This document shows, piece after piece, positions 18,743 to 25,903 of a stretch of 27,356 nucleotides of DNA. How positions within the stretch are numbered: the first letter of the stretch is position 1; every line of letters starts with the position of its first letter. Both the position numbers and the translations under genes were made by a program. The notes under the pieces were generated by a model. The model did no database searches, was not told the origin of the DNA, and saw only the letters and a program-made list of their open reading frames with translations. Source of the stretch: a virus; the IMG/VR virus record IMGVR_UViG_3300031240_000038, positions 1 through 27,356 of that record; one strand, given 5' to 3'.

Positions 18743-18771
18743 TTGCGCAGGGGCAGCTACCGAACTAGACT
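18743..18771 (+). promoter_or_regulatory. putative promoter of the PEPCK unit
   Basis: TTGCGC (18743-18748) and TAGACT (18766-18771) are 17 bp apart, in the 74-base gap before ATG 18816. TAGACT is a good -10. Nothing else is seen in the gap. Confidence 0.55.
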
Positions 18772-18815
18772 GAGGCTGCAACGTCATAGAAGCCCGGACA
18801 TCTAGGAGGATGCTC

Positions 18816-19031
18816 ATGAAGAAGACCATGCCGCGCGGACTTGAGCTTGCGCTCGTCATCGCGCTCGTCTACCCCGTCGACAGGCTGTACGCCCACTTCC
18901 TGTTCCCGTACGTCGCGCACTGGCCCTTCCTGGCCCAGCCCGTGCTGTTCCTTGGGGTACTTCTGAGCTTCCTGGTCCTGATTTACGTCCCCGGCGTTAA
19001 GAAGATTTACGAGCGTAGGAGGAATGCCTGA
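18816..19031 (+). CDS. small two-helix membrane protein
   Basis: The start is ATG 18816, placed 6 bases after GGAGG (18805-18809). ATG 18810 overlaps that site and is too close. The 71-residue product has a basic N-terminus (MKKTMPRG), a hydrophobic helix ([18 protein letters not shown]), a second helix ([20 protein letters not shown]) and a basic C-terminus ([10 protein letters not shown]). Both ends are likely cytoplasmic. It is co-transcribed with PEPCK and overlaps its start by one base. Function is unknown; it may anchor or regulate, or be unrelated. Confidence 0.7.
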   Translation: MKKTMPRGLELALVIALVYPVDRLYAHFLFPYVAHWPFLAQPVLFLGVLLSFLVLIYVPGVKKIYERRRNA

Positions 19032-20920
19032 TGTTCGCACCGACCACGTATAACAACAAGCTCATTACCTGGGTCTACAACGTCGCAAAACTGACGCAGC
19101 CCGATCAGGTTCTCTGGCTGGACGGCAGCGACGCCGAGTACCAGCGGCTTATCAAGACGCTTACTGCCGCCGGTACACTTCAGCCGTTGAACCAGCGTCT
19201 GCGCCCGAACAGCTACCTCGCCCGGAGCGACCCCAAGGACGTCGCCCGCGTCGAGTCCCGGACCTTCATCTGCTCGAAGGAAGAGAAGGACGCCGGGCCG
19301 ACGAATAACTGGCACGACCCGGACGAGATGCGCGAGATCTTGCGTGACCGGTTCGAGGGATCGATGCGCGGCCGGACAATGTACGTCGTACCGTTCAGCA
19401 TGGGCCCGGTCGGCGGCCCGATCAGCCAGGTCGGCGTGGAGCTTACCGACTCGGCGTACGTCGCCCTCTCCATGCACGTCATGACCCGTGTGGGCCAGGG
19501 CGCGCTTGACGTGCTCGGTAACGACGGGGAGTTCGTACCGGCCGTGCACAGCGTCGGCTACCCGTTGCGTGATATCTGGACTGACCGCAGGCCGGATATC
19601 CCGTGGCCGTGCAACGAGGACAAGTACATCGTGCACTTCCCGGAGACGCGCGAGATCTGGTCCTACGGCTCTGGCTATGGCGGGAACGCCCTTCTCGGCA
19701 AGAAGTGCTACGCGCTGAGGATCGCGTCCGTCCAGGCCCGGGATAACGGCTGGATGGCCGAGCACATGATGATCCTCAAGGTCACCCCGCCGCCGGTAAA
19801 GGGCATTGACAGCCCTGACGGCCTGCTGACCGAATGGACCCAGCCGGAGCCGATCTACGTCGCCGGGGCATTTCCTTCGGCCTGCGGCAAGACGAACCTA
19901 GCCATGATAGAGACTCCGGCCGACCTTCCCGGGTGGAAGTTCGAGACCATCGGGGACGACATCGCCTGGATGAAGCCCGGCGCGGACGGACAGCTCTACG
20001 GCATTAACCCGGAATTCGGATTCTTCGGAGTCGCCCCCGGGACGAACTACAAGACGAACCCGAATGCAATGCGCGCGATGGAGAAGGACACCATCTTCAC
20101 GAACGTCGCATTGACTGACGACGGGGACGTCTGGTGGGAGGGCATAGACGGCCCGCACCCCGCGCACCTGGTCGACTGGCAGGGCCGGGACATCTACTGG
20201 CGCGCGGCGAAGAAGTCCTACGTCCTTATGGACGCAGACATCACGCCGGTAAAGGCGGCGCACCCGAACAGCCGGTTCACCAGCCCCACCCGTAACGCCC
20301 CCAGCCTGGCCCAGGAGTACTCAAACGCTCCGGAGGGTGTTCCTATCTCGGCTATCTTGTTCGGCGGGCGTAGGCCCTCTCTGGTCCCCCTGGTGACCGA
20401 ATCAAAGTCCTGGGCCCACGGCGTCTACATGGGCGCGACCATCGCGTCCGAGCAGACCGCTGCGGCTGAGGGCACGGTCGGGGAGCTTCGCCGGGACCCG
20501 ATGGCGATGAAGCCCTTCATCGGCTACAACGTCGCTGACTACTGGCAGCACTGGCTGGACATGGAGACCATCATCGGGGAGTCGAACCTCCCGGTTATCT
20601 ACCGGGTGAACTGGTTCCGCCAGGAGGACGGCGAATTCCTCTGGCCAGGATTCACGCAGAACGCGCACGTTCTCAAGTGGGTCTATGAGCGGGTCACCGG
20701 AAAGACTCACGCGCTGGTCACTCCGCTCGGACTGACTCCCCTTCCCGCGCAGATCCCGCAGGCCGACGAGCGTCTGTTCAAGGTCGACGTTCAGGGCTGG
20801 TTCAAGGAGCACGAGCTTTCCGGGGAGTACCTCCGGAAGATGAATGCCCCTAAGGCCCTCCAGCGGGTCCTTACGGACGACGACGCGTCCCTGGTCGCGC
20901 TCGCGCTGCACGAGGACTAA
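19031..20920 (+). CDS. pckG: phosphoenolpyruvate carboxykinase (GTP)
   Basis: The 629-residue protein matches GTP-type PEPCK along its length. It has the Arg motif [10 protein letters not shown] (70-79), the substrate loop [15 protein letters not shown] (Tyr217-Gly219, Lys224-225), and AEHMMIL (His245). The P-loop is [15 protein letters not shown] (279-292, reactive Cys285), the metal site GDDIAWM (308-314), the phosphate site NSRFT (413-417), ILFGGRRP (442-449) and NWFRQ...[10 protein letters not shown] (527-545). PEPCK interconverts oxaloacetate plus GTP with PEP, CO2 and GDP. All expected catalytic residues appear present, and size is near the family norm (about 600-625), so it should be active. 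An insertion of roughly 17 residues precedes the P-loop. It has a phage-style ATG overlap with the upstream gene and phage-like codon use. PEPCK is a surprising auxiliary metabolic gene. Confidence 0.95.
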   Translation: MFAPTTYNNKLITWVYNVAKLTQPDQVLWLDGSDAEYQRLIKTLTAAGTLQPLNQRLRPNSYLARSDPKDVARVESRTFICSKEEKDAGPTNNWHDPDEMREILRDRFEGSMRGRTMYVVPFSMGPVGGPISQVGVELTDSAYVALSMHVMTRVGQGALDVLGNDGEFVPAVHSVGYPLRDIWTDRRPDIPWPCNEDKYIVHFPETREIWSYGSGYGGNALLGKKCYALRIASVQARDNGWMAEHMMILKVTPPPVKGIDSPDGLLTEWTQPEPIYVAGAFPSACGKTNLAMIETPADLPGWKFETIGDDIAWMKPGADGQLYGINPEFGFFGVAPGTNYKTNPNAMRAMEKDTIFTNVALTDDGDVWWEGIDGPHPAHLVDWQGRDIYWRAAKKSYVLMDADITPVKAAHPNSRFTSPTRNAPSLAQEYSNAPEGVPISAILFGGRRPSLVPLVTESKSWAHGVYMGATIASEQTAAAEGTVGELRRDPMAMKPFIGYNVADYWQHWLDMETIIGESNLPVIYRVNWFRQEDGEFLWPGFTQNAHVLKWVYERVTGKTHALVTPLGLTPLPAQIPQADERLFKVDVQGWFKEHELSGEYLRKMNAPKALQRVLTDDDASLVALALHED

Positions 20921-20922
20921 TT

Positions 20923-21279
20923 ATGAGCACTGCCGATCGGGAGATATTCCGGTACACGGAGAGAATCCGTACCGAGTACACCCAGCGCGCCGAATTGCGC
21001 GACCCGCAGTTCGCCGCCGAGTGGGCCCGGCTCCGGAAGCTCCTGGTCGCCGTGGACGAGGCCATGATGCTCCAGAACATCCCGGAGCTTACCCGCGCCA
21101 AGGTGATCAGGACGGTGCTGCTAGGCTCGCCCGACGAGATCGAGGCCACCGAACGAATTCGGCGGCGCGAGGAGGATATCGAACGGCAGCTAAAGGAAAC
21201 CAGGACCCTCCCTCCTTTTGACCTGCCAACCCTGCCTAAGGTACCGTGGGGACGCGGCACCACCGGCAGATTCTGGTGA
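20923..21279 (+). CDS. unknown 118-residue charged helical protein
   Basis: ATG 20923 lies two bases after the PEPCK stop, with GAGGA in the end of that gene as ribosome site. The product is mainly helical and charged (EFAAEWARLRKLL-like segments, then RIRRREEDIERQLKETR) and ends Pro/Gly-rich. A helical bundle or coiled coil is likely. It shares a transcript with PEPCK. No family was recognised. Confidence 0.75.
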   Translation: MSTADREIFRYTERIRTEYTQRAELRDPQFAAEWARLRKLLVAVDEAMMLQNIPELTRAKVIRTVLLGSPDEIEATERIRRREEDIERQLKETRTLPPFDLPTLPKVPWGRGTTGRFW

Positions 21280-21443
21280 AGAAGAGGACGACCGGAATTC
21301 CCAAGCGGGTATTCATCTTCGAGGATGATACTCCCGAAGTAAAGCGCTCCAAGCGCTACATGAACGTAATAATCGCACTGCGAAGGGAAGCCAATCATGG
21401 GATCATGGCGTGGAGTAGGACCGTGGATGTCCCCGGAGAATGA
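21276..21443 (+). CDS. small basic unknown protein
   Basis: GTG 21276 overlaps the previous TGA as GTGA. The product has 55 residues and is very basic at the N-terminus (MKKRTTGIPKRVFIFEDD). The C-terminal half overlaps the next gene by 47 bases. An upstream in-frame ATG (21246) falls in the previous gene. Function unknown. Confidence 0.55.
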   Translation: MKKRTTGIPKRVFIFEDDTPEVKRSKRYMNVIIALRREANHGIMAWSRTVDVPGE

Positions 21444-22038
21444 GGACCGGGCCCGGGAGATCGAGGAGACCATGAGGGATCGCTCCCATTACGCCGGGCA
21501 CAATGACGGCAGCGACGACGCGGACGAGATCCATTACCCGGAGAATTTGCCCCCGGCCCAGCACGTGCATACCCCCCATCACGGTCCGACAGATAAAGTC
21601 TGTCACCCGACCGTCTCAGAGCAGATCGCCAGCGCGACCATTCCGACGAGTCAGGAGGACGACGGCACGCTCCGGACCTTCGCGTCCGGCGCGACCCGCG
21701 ACACCTCGGACGGCAAGCCCGAGCACTGGGGCTTCAGCTCGGCCCTGGTGGAGAAGCGCTACGGGGAGTACATGCACTCGAAGCGCATTCAGACGGACGG
21801 GAAGCTCCGGGACTCGAATAACTGGAAGAAAGGCATTCCACAGTGGGCCTACTTCCATTCGCTTTCACGGCACACCAGTGACCTCAAGCTGATCGCTGAG
21901 GGCTTCCCCGGCGAGGCCAATGAGCCGGATATGGAAGTCGTTCTCTGCGCGATGCTGTTCAACGTTCAGGGCCTGCTCCACGAGGTTCTGAAGGAGAACA
22001 TGGTTCACGGGAACCCGGCAAAGGGTGAGCGCAAGTGA
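21397..22038 (+). CDS. dATP/dGTP diphosphohydrolase-like protein (DUF5664 type)
   Basis: ATG 21397 follows GAAGGGAAGCC. Of 213 residues, 1-80 are His/Asp/Pro-rich and probably disordered. About 85-210 resemble the DUF5664 domain found in phage dATP/dGTP diphosphohydrolases: FASGATRDTSDGKPEHWGF, ALVEKRYGEYM, DSNNWKKGIPQWAYFHSLSR and a helix LCAMLFNVQGLLHEVL. Proteins of this family and the related MazZ enzymes cleave purine dNTPs to monophosphates; some occur in phages with 2-aminoadenine genomes. PurZ is not in this window. The adjacent MazG-like gene suggests joint control of the nucleotide pool. Confidence 0.6.
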   Translation: MGSWRGVGPWMSPENEDRAREIEETMRDRSHYAGHNDGSDDADEIHYPENLPPAQHVHTPHHGPTDKVCHPTVSEQIASATIPTSQEDDGTLRTFASGATRDTSDGKPEHWGFSSALVEKRYGEYMHSKRIQTDGKLRDSNNWKKGIPQWAYFHSLSRHTSDLKLIAEGFPGEANEPDMEVVLCAMLFNVQGLLHEVLKENMVHGNPAKGERK

Positions 22039-22412
22039 CCGCCATCGCCCTGGCGACCTGGGCCACCCCTGACCTGGCCGAGGTGCTCCGGGAGATCGTG
22101 CGCGAGCGCAATGCCCAGGACACGAAGTTCGGCATTCAGGAATGGCGGGACGGCACGGGCCCGTTGATCCGGCCCCTGTACCTGACCGACGTGAACCTGG
22201 ATCTCCGTTCCGGTACTGAGCTTGCGGTTATCTTCCGCGAGAAGTGCAAGACCAAGTACGCGGGCGGGACCCTGACCTGGCGGGATATCCTCCTTGAGGA
22301 GATCTTCGAGGCCCTGGCCGAAGAGGACCCCGAGAAGCTCCGCGCCGAGCTTATCCAGGTCGCTGCGGTCGCAGTCGCCCAGGTCGAGGCTATTGACCGG
22401 AGACCTAAATGA
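22035..22412 (+). CDS. MazG-like nucleotide pyrophosphohydrolase
   Basis: GTG 22035 overlaps the previous TGA as GTGA. The 125-residue product has the all-alpha NTP-pyrophosphatase plan: IVRERNAQDTKFGIQEW (20-36), then WRDILLEEIFEALAEEDPEK with an ExxxE-type pair, and a long helix AELIQVAAVAVAQVEAI. MazG-type enzymes hydrolyse NTPs or dNTPs to monophosphate plus pyrophosphate, changing (p)ppGpp or dNTP pools during infection. The second acidic pair is not perfect (Glu then Gln/Val), so activity is uncertain. Confidence 0.7.
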   Translation: MTAIALATWATPDLAEVLREIVRERNAQDTKFGIQEWRDGTGPLIRPLYLTDVNLDLRSGTELAVIFREKCKTKYAGGTLTWRDILLEEIFEALAEEDPEKLRAELIQVAAVAVAQVEAIDRRPK

Positions 22413-22810
22413 GTTGCATAGCCCGGGTTGAGCATCTCCGGCAATGCGGAGCAGAGGACTTGAAGGACGAGTTCTACTGCTCGAAGCACCATGTCAAGAA
22501 CCTGTACCTCATTCGCACTTACGGGATAAACTTGCTCAGCGCCGAGCAGCTTCTGGACCGGCAGGGATGGCAGTGTCCTATTACCGGTGACGTACTTACG
22601 GAAGGGCACTGGGTAGTTGACCATTCTCACCGGAAAAAGAAGGTACGTGGGATAACTACCCGGTACGCTAACCACCGGCTGATTGGTCGTCATGAGGATT
22701 GGGTCCTTGTCCAGCACATCGCAGACTACCTGCGTGACCCTCCGGCCTACCATCTGATGCCTGACCAGAAGGTTCCGGTAAAAAAGCGTAAGAAACGGAG
22801 CAAGAAGTAA
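22409..22810 (+). CDS. endonuclease VII-like HNH nuclease with reduced zinc site
   Basis: ATG 22409 overlaps the previous TGA as ATGA. The 133-residue protein follows the recombination endonuclease VII layout: YGINLLSAEQLLDRQGWQC, VVDHSHRKKKVRGI, then ANHRLIGRHED. The DHxH nuclease core remains. However, most zinc Cys of the family (two CxxC pairs) are replaced: CPIT and TTRYAN stand where CxxC and CxxCN normally are. An N-terminal group, Cys3, Cys13, Cys24 and His27, might form another zinc site. T4 endonuclease VII resolves branched DNA. The C-terminus is very basic (KKRKKRSKK). The last gene before a terminator. Confidence 0.7.
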   Translation: MSCIARVEHLRQCGAEDLKDEFYCSKHHVKNLYLIRTYGINLLSAEQLLDRQGWQCPITGDVLTEGHWVVDHSHRKKKVRGITTRYANHRLIGRHEDWVLVQHIADYLRDPPAYHLMPDQKVPVKKRKKRSKK

Positions 22811-22816
22811 GTAACT

Positions 22817-22845
22817 GGCCCTCGGTACAACGCCGAGGGCCTTTT
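22817..22845 (+). terminator. rho-independent terminator
   Basis: GGCCCTCGG (22817-22825) pairs with CCGAGGGCC (22833-22841) around the loop TACAACG, followed by TTTT (22842-22845). It sits 7 bases after the endonuclease-like stop and closes the PEPCK unit. Confidence 0.9.
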
Positions 22846-22875
22846 GTGTATCCTGGAGGAGGGTAATTCTAACTT
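22844..22875 (+). promoter_or_regulatory. possible promoter overlapping the terminator
   Basis: TTGTGT (22844-22849) overlaps the T-run of the terminator. Two -10 options exist: TAATTC (22864-22869) and TAACTT (22870-22875). Spacings are 14 and 20 bp, neither ideal, so the exact boxes are uncertain. The gap holds no other feature, and the next gene must be transcribed somehow. Confidence 0.35.
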
Positions 22876-22887
22876 CTGGAGCACTAT

Positions 22888-23163
22888 ATGGAGCGTAATG
22901 AAGGGCTAGTCCTGCGGGTCGGCCGGGCAACACCGGTACCGGACCTTGCTAGCGCGATATCACACGGCGTATATGACGGCAAGCAGGTAACCCTGCGCTG
23001 TATCGGCCCACAGCCTATCTCCCAGGCGATTAAGGCGCTCGCGGTCGCACGTGGCTACGTCGCCCCGCGCGGAATTGACCTCGCCCTGGTCCCTGGATTC
23101 ATAAACGTCGAGATGCCAGAGGGCGTCGTAACAGGTCTGGCCCTCCGCGTCGTCGTACTGTAA
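22888..23163 (+). CDS. SpoVS-like protein (stage V sporulation protein S family)
   Basis: ATG 22888 follows CTGGAGCACTAT. The 91-residue product matches SpoVS along its length: VLRVGRATPVPDLASAI, then VTLRCIGPQPISQAIKALAVA, then RGYVAPRGIDLALVPGF and VVTGLALRVVVL. SpoVS has an Alba-like fold, affects sporulation timing and septation in Bacillus, and is thought to bind nucleic acid. Size matches the family (about 86-90). In a phage it could bind DNA or RNA, or disturb host development. It lies just after the terminator in its own unit. Confidence 0.8.
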   Translation: MERNEGLVLRVGRATPVPDLASAISHGVYDGKQVTLRCIGPQPISQAIKALAVARGYVAPRGIDLALVPGFINVEMPEGVVTGLALRVVVL

Positions 23164-23179
23164 TTGCCTGTTCTCCGGC

Positions 23180-23185
23180 TAGAAT
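23180..23185 (+). promoter_or_regulatory. possible -10 box before the 23214 gene
   Basis: TAGAAT (23180-23185) in the 50-base gap is a near-consensus -10. The -35 at the right distance is poor (TACTGT at 23156-23161, spacer 18). It may start a unit of small genes. Confidence 0.35.
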
Positions 23186-23213
23186 GGGTAGTGCATGCAG
23201 CTAGGAGATCATC

Positions 23214-23513
23214 ATGATGGACAACACCGGTAACGGCGGATTCGGGGGCCAGCCTCAGCCGCCTCCGTTCCAGAGCCGAGGCCAGGCTTTTGGCGAGGGA
23301 ATGGTCGGCGGCCAGGTCACTGCGCCACCGTCAATGCTTGAGGCCGCCGCGCGGTATAACGCTGCGGTCCCCCGTGCGTACCATCCCAGCGGCTCAATGA
23401 ACGGCATGAGCCAGGGTCAGTACCAGAACACCCTAGGCGGCCAGTTCAGTAACCCGAACGGGATTGCCCAGGACTACTACCAGACCAAGCGCTATTTCCA
23501 GGGGCAGCAATGA
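23214..23513 (+). CDS. Gly/Gln/Pro-rich small protein
   Basis: ATG 23214 follows TAGGAGATCATC; ATG 23217 is the alternative. The 99-residue product is low complexity, rich in Gly, Gln, Asn, Pro and Tyr, with a central helix (SMLEAAARYNAAVPRAY). It ends in RYFQGQQ. Disordered proteins like this are found near phage structural regions. No family was recognised. Confidence 0.7.
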   Translation: MMDNTGNGGFGGQPQPPPFQSRGQAFGEGMVGGQVTAPPSMLEAAARYNAAVPRAYHPSGSMNGMSQGQYQNTLGGQFSNPNGIAQDYYQTKRYFQGQQ

Positions 23514-23743
23514 GCACTAAGCGATTCAGCAACCCGGATGGCGTGAACGCTCCGGAATTCGGGAACTGGACTATCCAGGAGACCGGTGCGAACCCCGGTC
23601 ACGTCGCGGGCGGCGCGGTCTTTAACACCTACGCCCCCGACCATACCCACACCCCGGCCAATGTCCCCGGCTGGACCGTCCAGAGCCCGATGACCGGCTC
23701 GGACCAGAACCTCACCGAGCACAATGGAGTCCACCATGGGTGA
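23510..23743 (+). CDS. small Asn/Pro/Thr-rich protein
   Basis: ATG 23510 overlaps the previous TGA as ATGA. The product has 77 residues, with mixed polar composition, several His (TYAPDHTHTPANVPGW) and no hydrophobic core of note. It could be largely disordered. Function unknown; part of a run of small orphan genes. Confidence 0.7.
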   Translation: MSTKRFSNPDGVNAPEFGNWTIQETGANPGHVAGGAVFNTYAPDHTHTPANVPGWTVQSPMTGSDQNLTEHNGVHHG

Positions 23744-24071
23744 CCCGATCAAGACCGACTTCCCGGCGATGGGCCTTAACGGCATTCCCGAGTCGGTTAT
23801 CAACATGTCCGGCGAGCGGTCCCCGTACACCACGGCCCGCCCGAACTCCGGTCCGTCCGGCGACTCGATTGACGGCGTTAAGGGTGCCCCGGCGGCGCAC
23901 ACGCTCGTGAACGCGGAAGTCCTCGGCCCGGTTTGCGCGCCGCAGACCACGCTGTTCTACCCGAACGCGGCGGACCACGAGAAGACCGGCCGGAACGTAA
24001 AGCTACTGCCGAGCAAGTCGGGTGTCTCCGACTTCTGGGAGAAGCGTGCCCAGGGTGACGTCCTCCAGTAA
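23736..24071 (+). CDS. unknown 111-residue protein
   Basis: I choose ATG 23736, six bases after GGAG; ATG 23724 overlaps that site. The protein is rich in Gly, Pro, Ser and Asn with a strand-like middle (AAHTLVNAEVLGPVC) and an end VSDFWEKRAQGDVLQ. It overlaps neighbours at both ends. No family was recognised. Confidence 0.65.
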   Translation: MGDPIKTDFPAMGLNGIPESVINMSGERSPYTTARPNSGPSGDSIDGVKGAPAAHTLVNAEVLGPVCAPQTTLFYPNAADHEKTGRNVKLLPSKSGVSDFWEKRAQGDVLQ

Positions 24072-24282
24072 CCAGCAGCAGAATGTCGGCGCGTCGCGGA
24101 ATGAGAGTTTCTACGACGCGCTCGACACTACGCGCTCCGCTTTCCTGAATGCCGGTCGCACCATTAGCTATGGCCCGCAATCGGCTGGGAGTCCGCATGA
24201 CGGCGGGTACAATCCCTGGCGAAGCACACGCGAAGACATCACCGACGAGACTCCGGACAGCCCCTCTTCCGACCAGTGGTGA
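24055..24282 (+). CDS. unknown 75-residue protein
   Basis: GTG 24055 is a likely start, 17 bases before the previous stop; an in-frame ATG at 24022 gives a longer overlap. The product is polar, Ser/Gln/Asn-rich, with a short helix (ESFYDALDTTRSAFLNAG), and ends acidic. Function unknown. Confidence 0.6.
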   Translation: MTSSSNQQQNVGASRNESFYDALDTTRSAFLNAGRTISYGPQSAGSPHDGGYNPWRSTREDITDETPDSPSSDQW

Positions 24283-24285
24283 CCT

Positions 24286-25047
24286 ATGGTAGACGTTAGT
24301 TCACAGATAGTCCAGATGGACGACGATGGTAACACCATTCGTACTGGGCTGGATAAGCAGTCCCGTGGGCACTGGCCGAACACGCCCGGCGGGCGGCGCA
24401 GGCAGCGCATTGAAGACGTGCGAACCCACATGCCGCCGGTATATAACAAGAACGGCGAAGAGAGTTTCGGACGCAGCCGCAGGCGATTTGAGGGTGCAGT
24501 AGCCCGCTCGTCTATGCCCGCTGAGGATCTTGACGCGATTAACCAGGTCCACCTGACCCGGGCTAATCAGTCGACTCTCGCGGAGTACGAAATCCGTACG
24601 CGGAACATGAATATCCCGACGTACAAGAACCAGAGCCTGAAGCGGGATAATGACTCGGATAAGACCCTGCTCGCACACTCCATTATCCACGAGACAGGCC
24701 ACGGCGTCGACCGGAACCTTAACCCGGAGCAGTTCTTCCCGCTCGCTGACAAGCGGCGATCTGGCAGGCGCGAGGCGGTCGCGGAGAATTACGCCGGTAA
24801 GCACACGCGTGGTTACGGCGGGGACAGCGCAGACTACTCCACTTATGACGCCGCTGTGGACTACCACGGTCGCCGTACGGGCGGATACGGTCCGATAAAG
24901 AAGCAGTTCGGGGCGAATGGAGTCGCGACCTACAAGGGATTCCGCCAGCTCGGAATGACGCCGCACGACGAGGCCCCTTCGGATGAAGTGGTAAATCAGA
25001 AGCTATCCGCTCCCTGGTATCCCAAAGTCGACCCAAGGTGGGGGTGA
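24286..25047 (+). CDS. probable zinc metallopeptidase (HExxH)
   Basis: ATG 24286 lies three bases after the previous stop with a weak ribosome site. Of 253 residues, 1-90 are polar and basic. Residues 126-145 read LLAHSIIHETGHGVDRN-like, giving HETGH (135-139), and 24 residues later REAVAENYAG places Glu163 and Glu167 as a third zinc ligand. A HExxH plus downstream E is the gluzincin pattern, similar to the ATLF-type lethal-factor family. Such a protease could act in virion maturation or on host proteins. The C-terminus is Gly/Tyr-rich. No signal peptide is seen. Function is inferred from the motif. Confidence 0.65.
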   Translation: MVDVSSQIVQMDDDGNTIRTGLDKQSRGHWPNTPGGRRRQRIEDVRTHMPPVYNKNGEESFGRSRRRFEGAVARSSMPAEDLDAINQVHLTRANQSTLAEYEIRTRNMNIPTYKNQSLKRDNDSDKTLLAHSIIHETGHGVDRNLNPEQFFPLADKRRSGRREAVAENYAGKHTRGYGGDSADYSTYDAAVDYHGRRTGGYGPIKKQFGANGVATYKGFRQLGMTPHDEAPSDEVVNQKLSAPWYPKVDPRWG

Positions 25048-25056
25048 GGGGGGACG

Positions 25057-25632
25057 ATGGACAGCAACGCTAACGCCAATTGGGCTGTTCAAGCGCAACC
25101 CTGGAATGGCAGCGCCGGGAAGATCCTCGGTGGCGGTGGCGACCCGGCGGCGGTCGACCTCGGTACGGGCGCAGCCCGGCTGGACAAGATCCGCATGGGA
25201 GCGGGACAGCTCCCGGACGCCCAGTACCCGGACGGCTACCTAGGAAACTACCGCAGCAAGCAAGAGGGCAAGCTCCAGCAGCGGATGAACGACCGGAGCT
25301 ACCAGCGAGGCGTTCACAAGTTCGTCAAGATGACCCCTGACGAGTACCGCTGGCCCTCGGACTTCAACCCTGACGCGGGTATCGTGAACCAGGCCCGGAC
25401 CGCGCAGGCCATGGGAGACGGCACGATCCAGACCCGGCGGTTTGGTTCGACAGGAGACGTCACCGAGAGGTATCGTGGGTACATGCAGGGCGGCCCGATG
25501 GTCACCGACCGAGACATGGCCGATCTCTACCGGAAGTACGGCATTAACGGCGTAACCGGACAGGGGACGGACTCGGTGGACCCAGCACGACGGGCTGTAG
25601 TCTCCAAGATGGCACCCGGACTAAGCTGGTGA
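25057..25632 (+). CDS. unknown 191-residue protein
   Basis: ATG 25057 follows GTGAGGGGGGACG. The product begins polar (SNANANWAVQAQPWN) and contains Gly-rich (ILGGGGDPAAVDLGTG) and Arg/Gln-rich segments. The middle (QRGVHKFVKMTPDEYRW) and the end (DRDMADLYRKYGINGV) look folded. No family was recognised. It lies after the metallopeptidase and may share its context. Confidence 0.75.
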   Translation: MDSNANANWAVQAQPWNGSAGKILGGGGDPAAVDLGTGAARLDKIRMGAGQLPDAQYPDGYLGNYRSKQEGKLQQRMNDRSYQRGVHKFVKMTPDEYRWPSDFNPDAGIVNQARTAQAMGDGTIQTRRFGSTGDVTERYRGYMQGGPMVTDRDMADLYRKYGINGVTGQGTDSVDPARRAVVSKMAPGLSW

Positions 25633-25636
25633 GGCA

Positions 25637-25903
25637 ATGAGCGCACACATGAACATGAATGGCGAGCAGTTCTCTGGTGCACTCGAATGGCACCAGACGG
25701 CGCTTGACCCGCAGGGGCCGCTCCGCTCGAATCTCCGCGTGGATGACACGGTGCGCAGCGTGAAGCGTGACCAGCGCAGTGCCCAGGGGCGCACCGAGAA
25801 CTACTGCGCGGGCTGCGGGTACCACCAGCCCGTGAACCCGGCTACGTTCAAGTGCCCTACGTGCACCGACAGGGACCACGCCAGCATGGCGGCGCGGATC
25901 TAA
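25637..25903 (+). CDS. small zinc-ribbon protein
   Basis: ATG 25637 follows GGTGAGGCA. The product has 88 residues, with a disordered-looking first half. The second half holds YCAGCGYHQP and FKCPTCTDRDH, two CxxC pairs that form a zinc ribbon. The His in DRDH is close by. Its TAA overlaps the next ATG. A nucleic-acid or protein adaptor is likely; target unknown. Confidence 0.7.
   Translation: MSAHMNMNGEQFSGALEWHQTALDPQGPLRSNLRVDDTVRSVKRDQRSAQGRTENYCAGCGYHQPVNPATFKCPTCTDRDHASMAARI

Noticed and set aside
19007-19765. 252-residue minus-strand ORF opposite PEPCK
   Set aside because: It is a shadow of the strongly conserved PEPCK frame, typical in high-GC3 sequence, with no ribosome site and no family features.
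24301-24966. 221-residue minus-strand ORF opposite the metallopeptidase
   Set aside because: The + frame carries HETGH and fits the coupled gene chain; the minus frame shows no motif or ribosome site.
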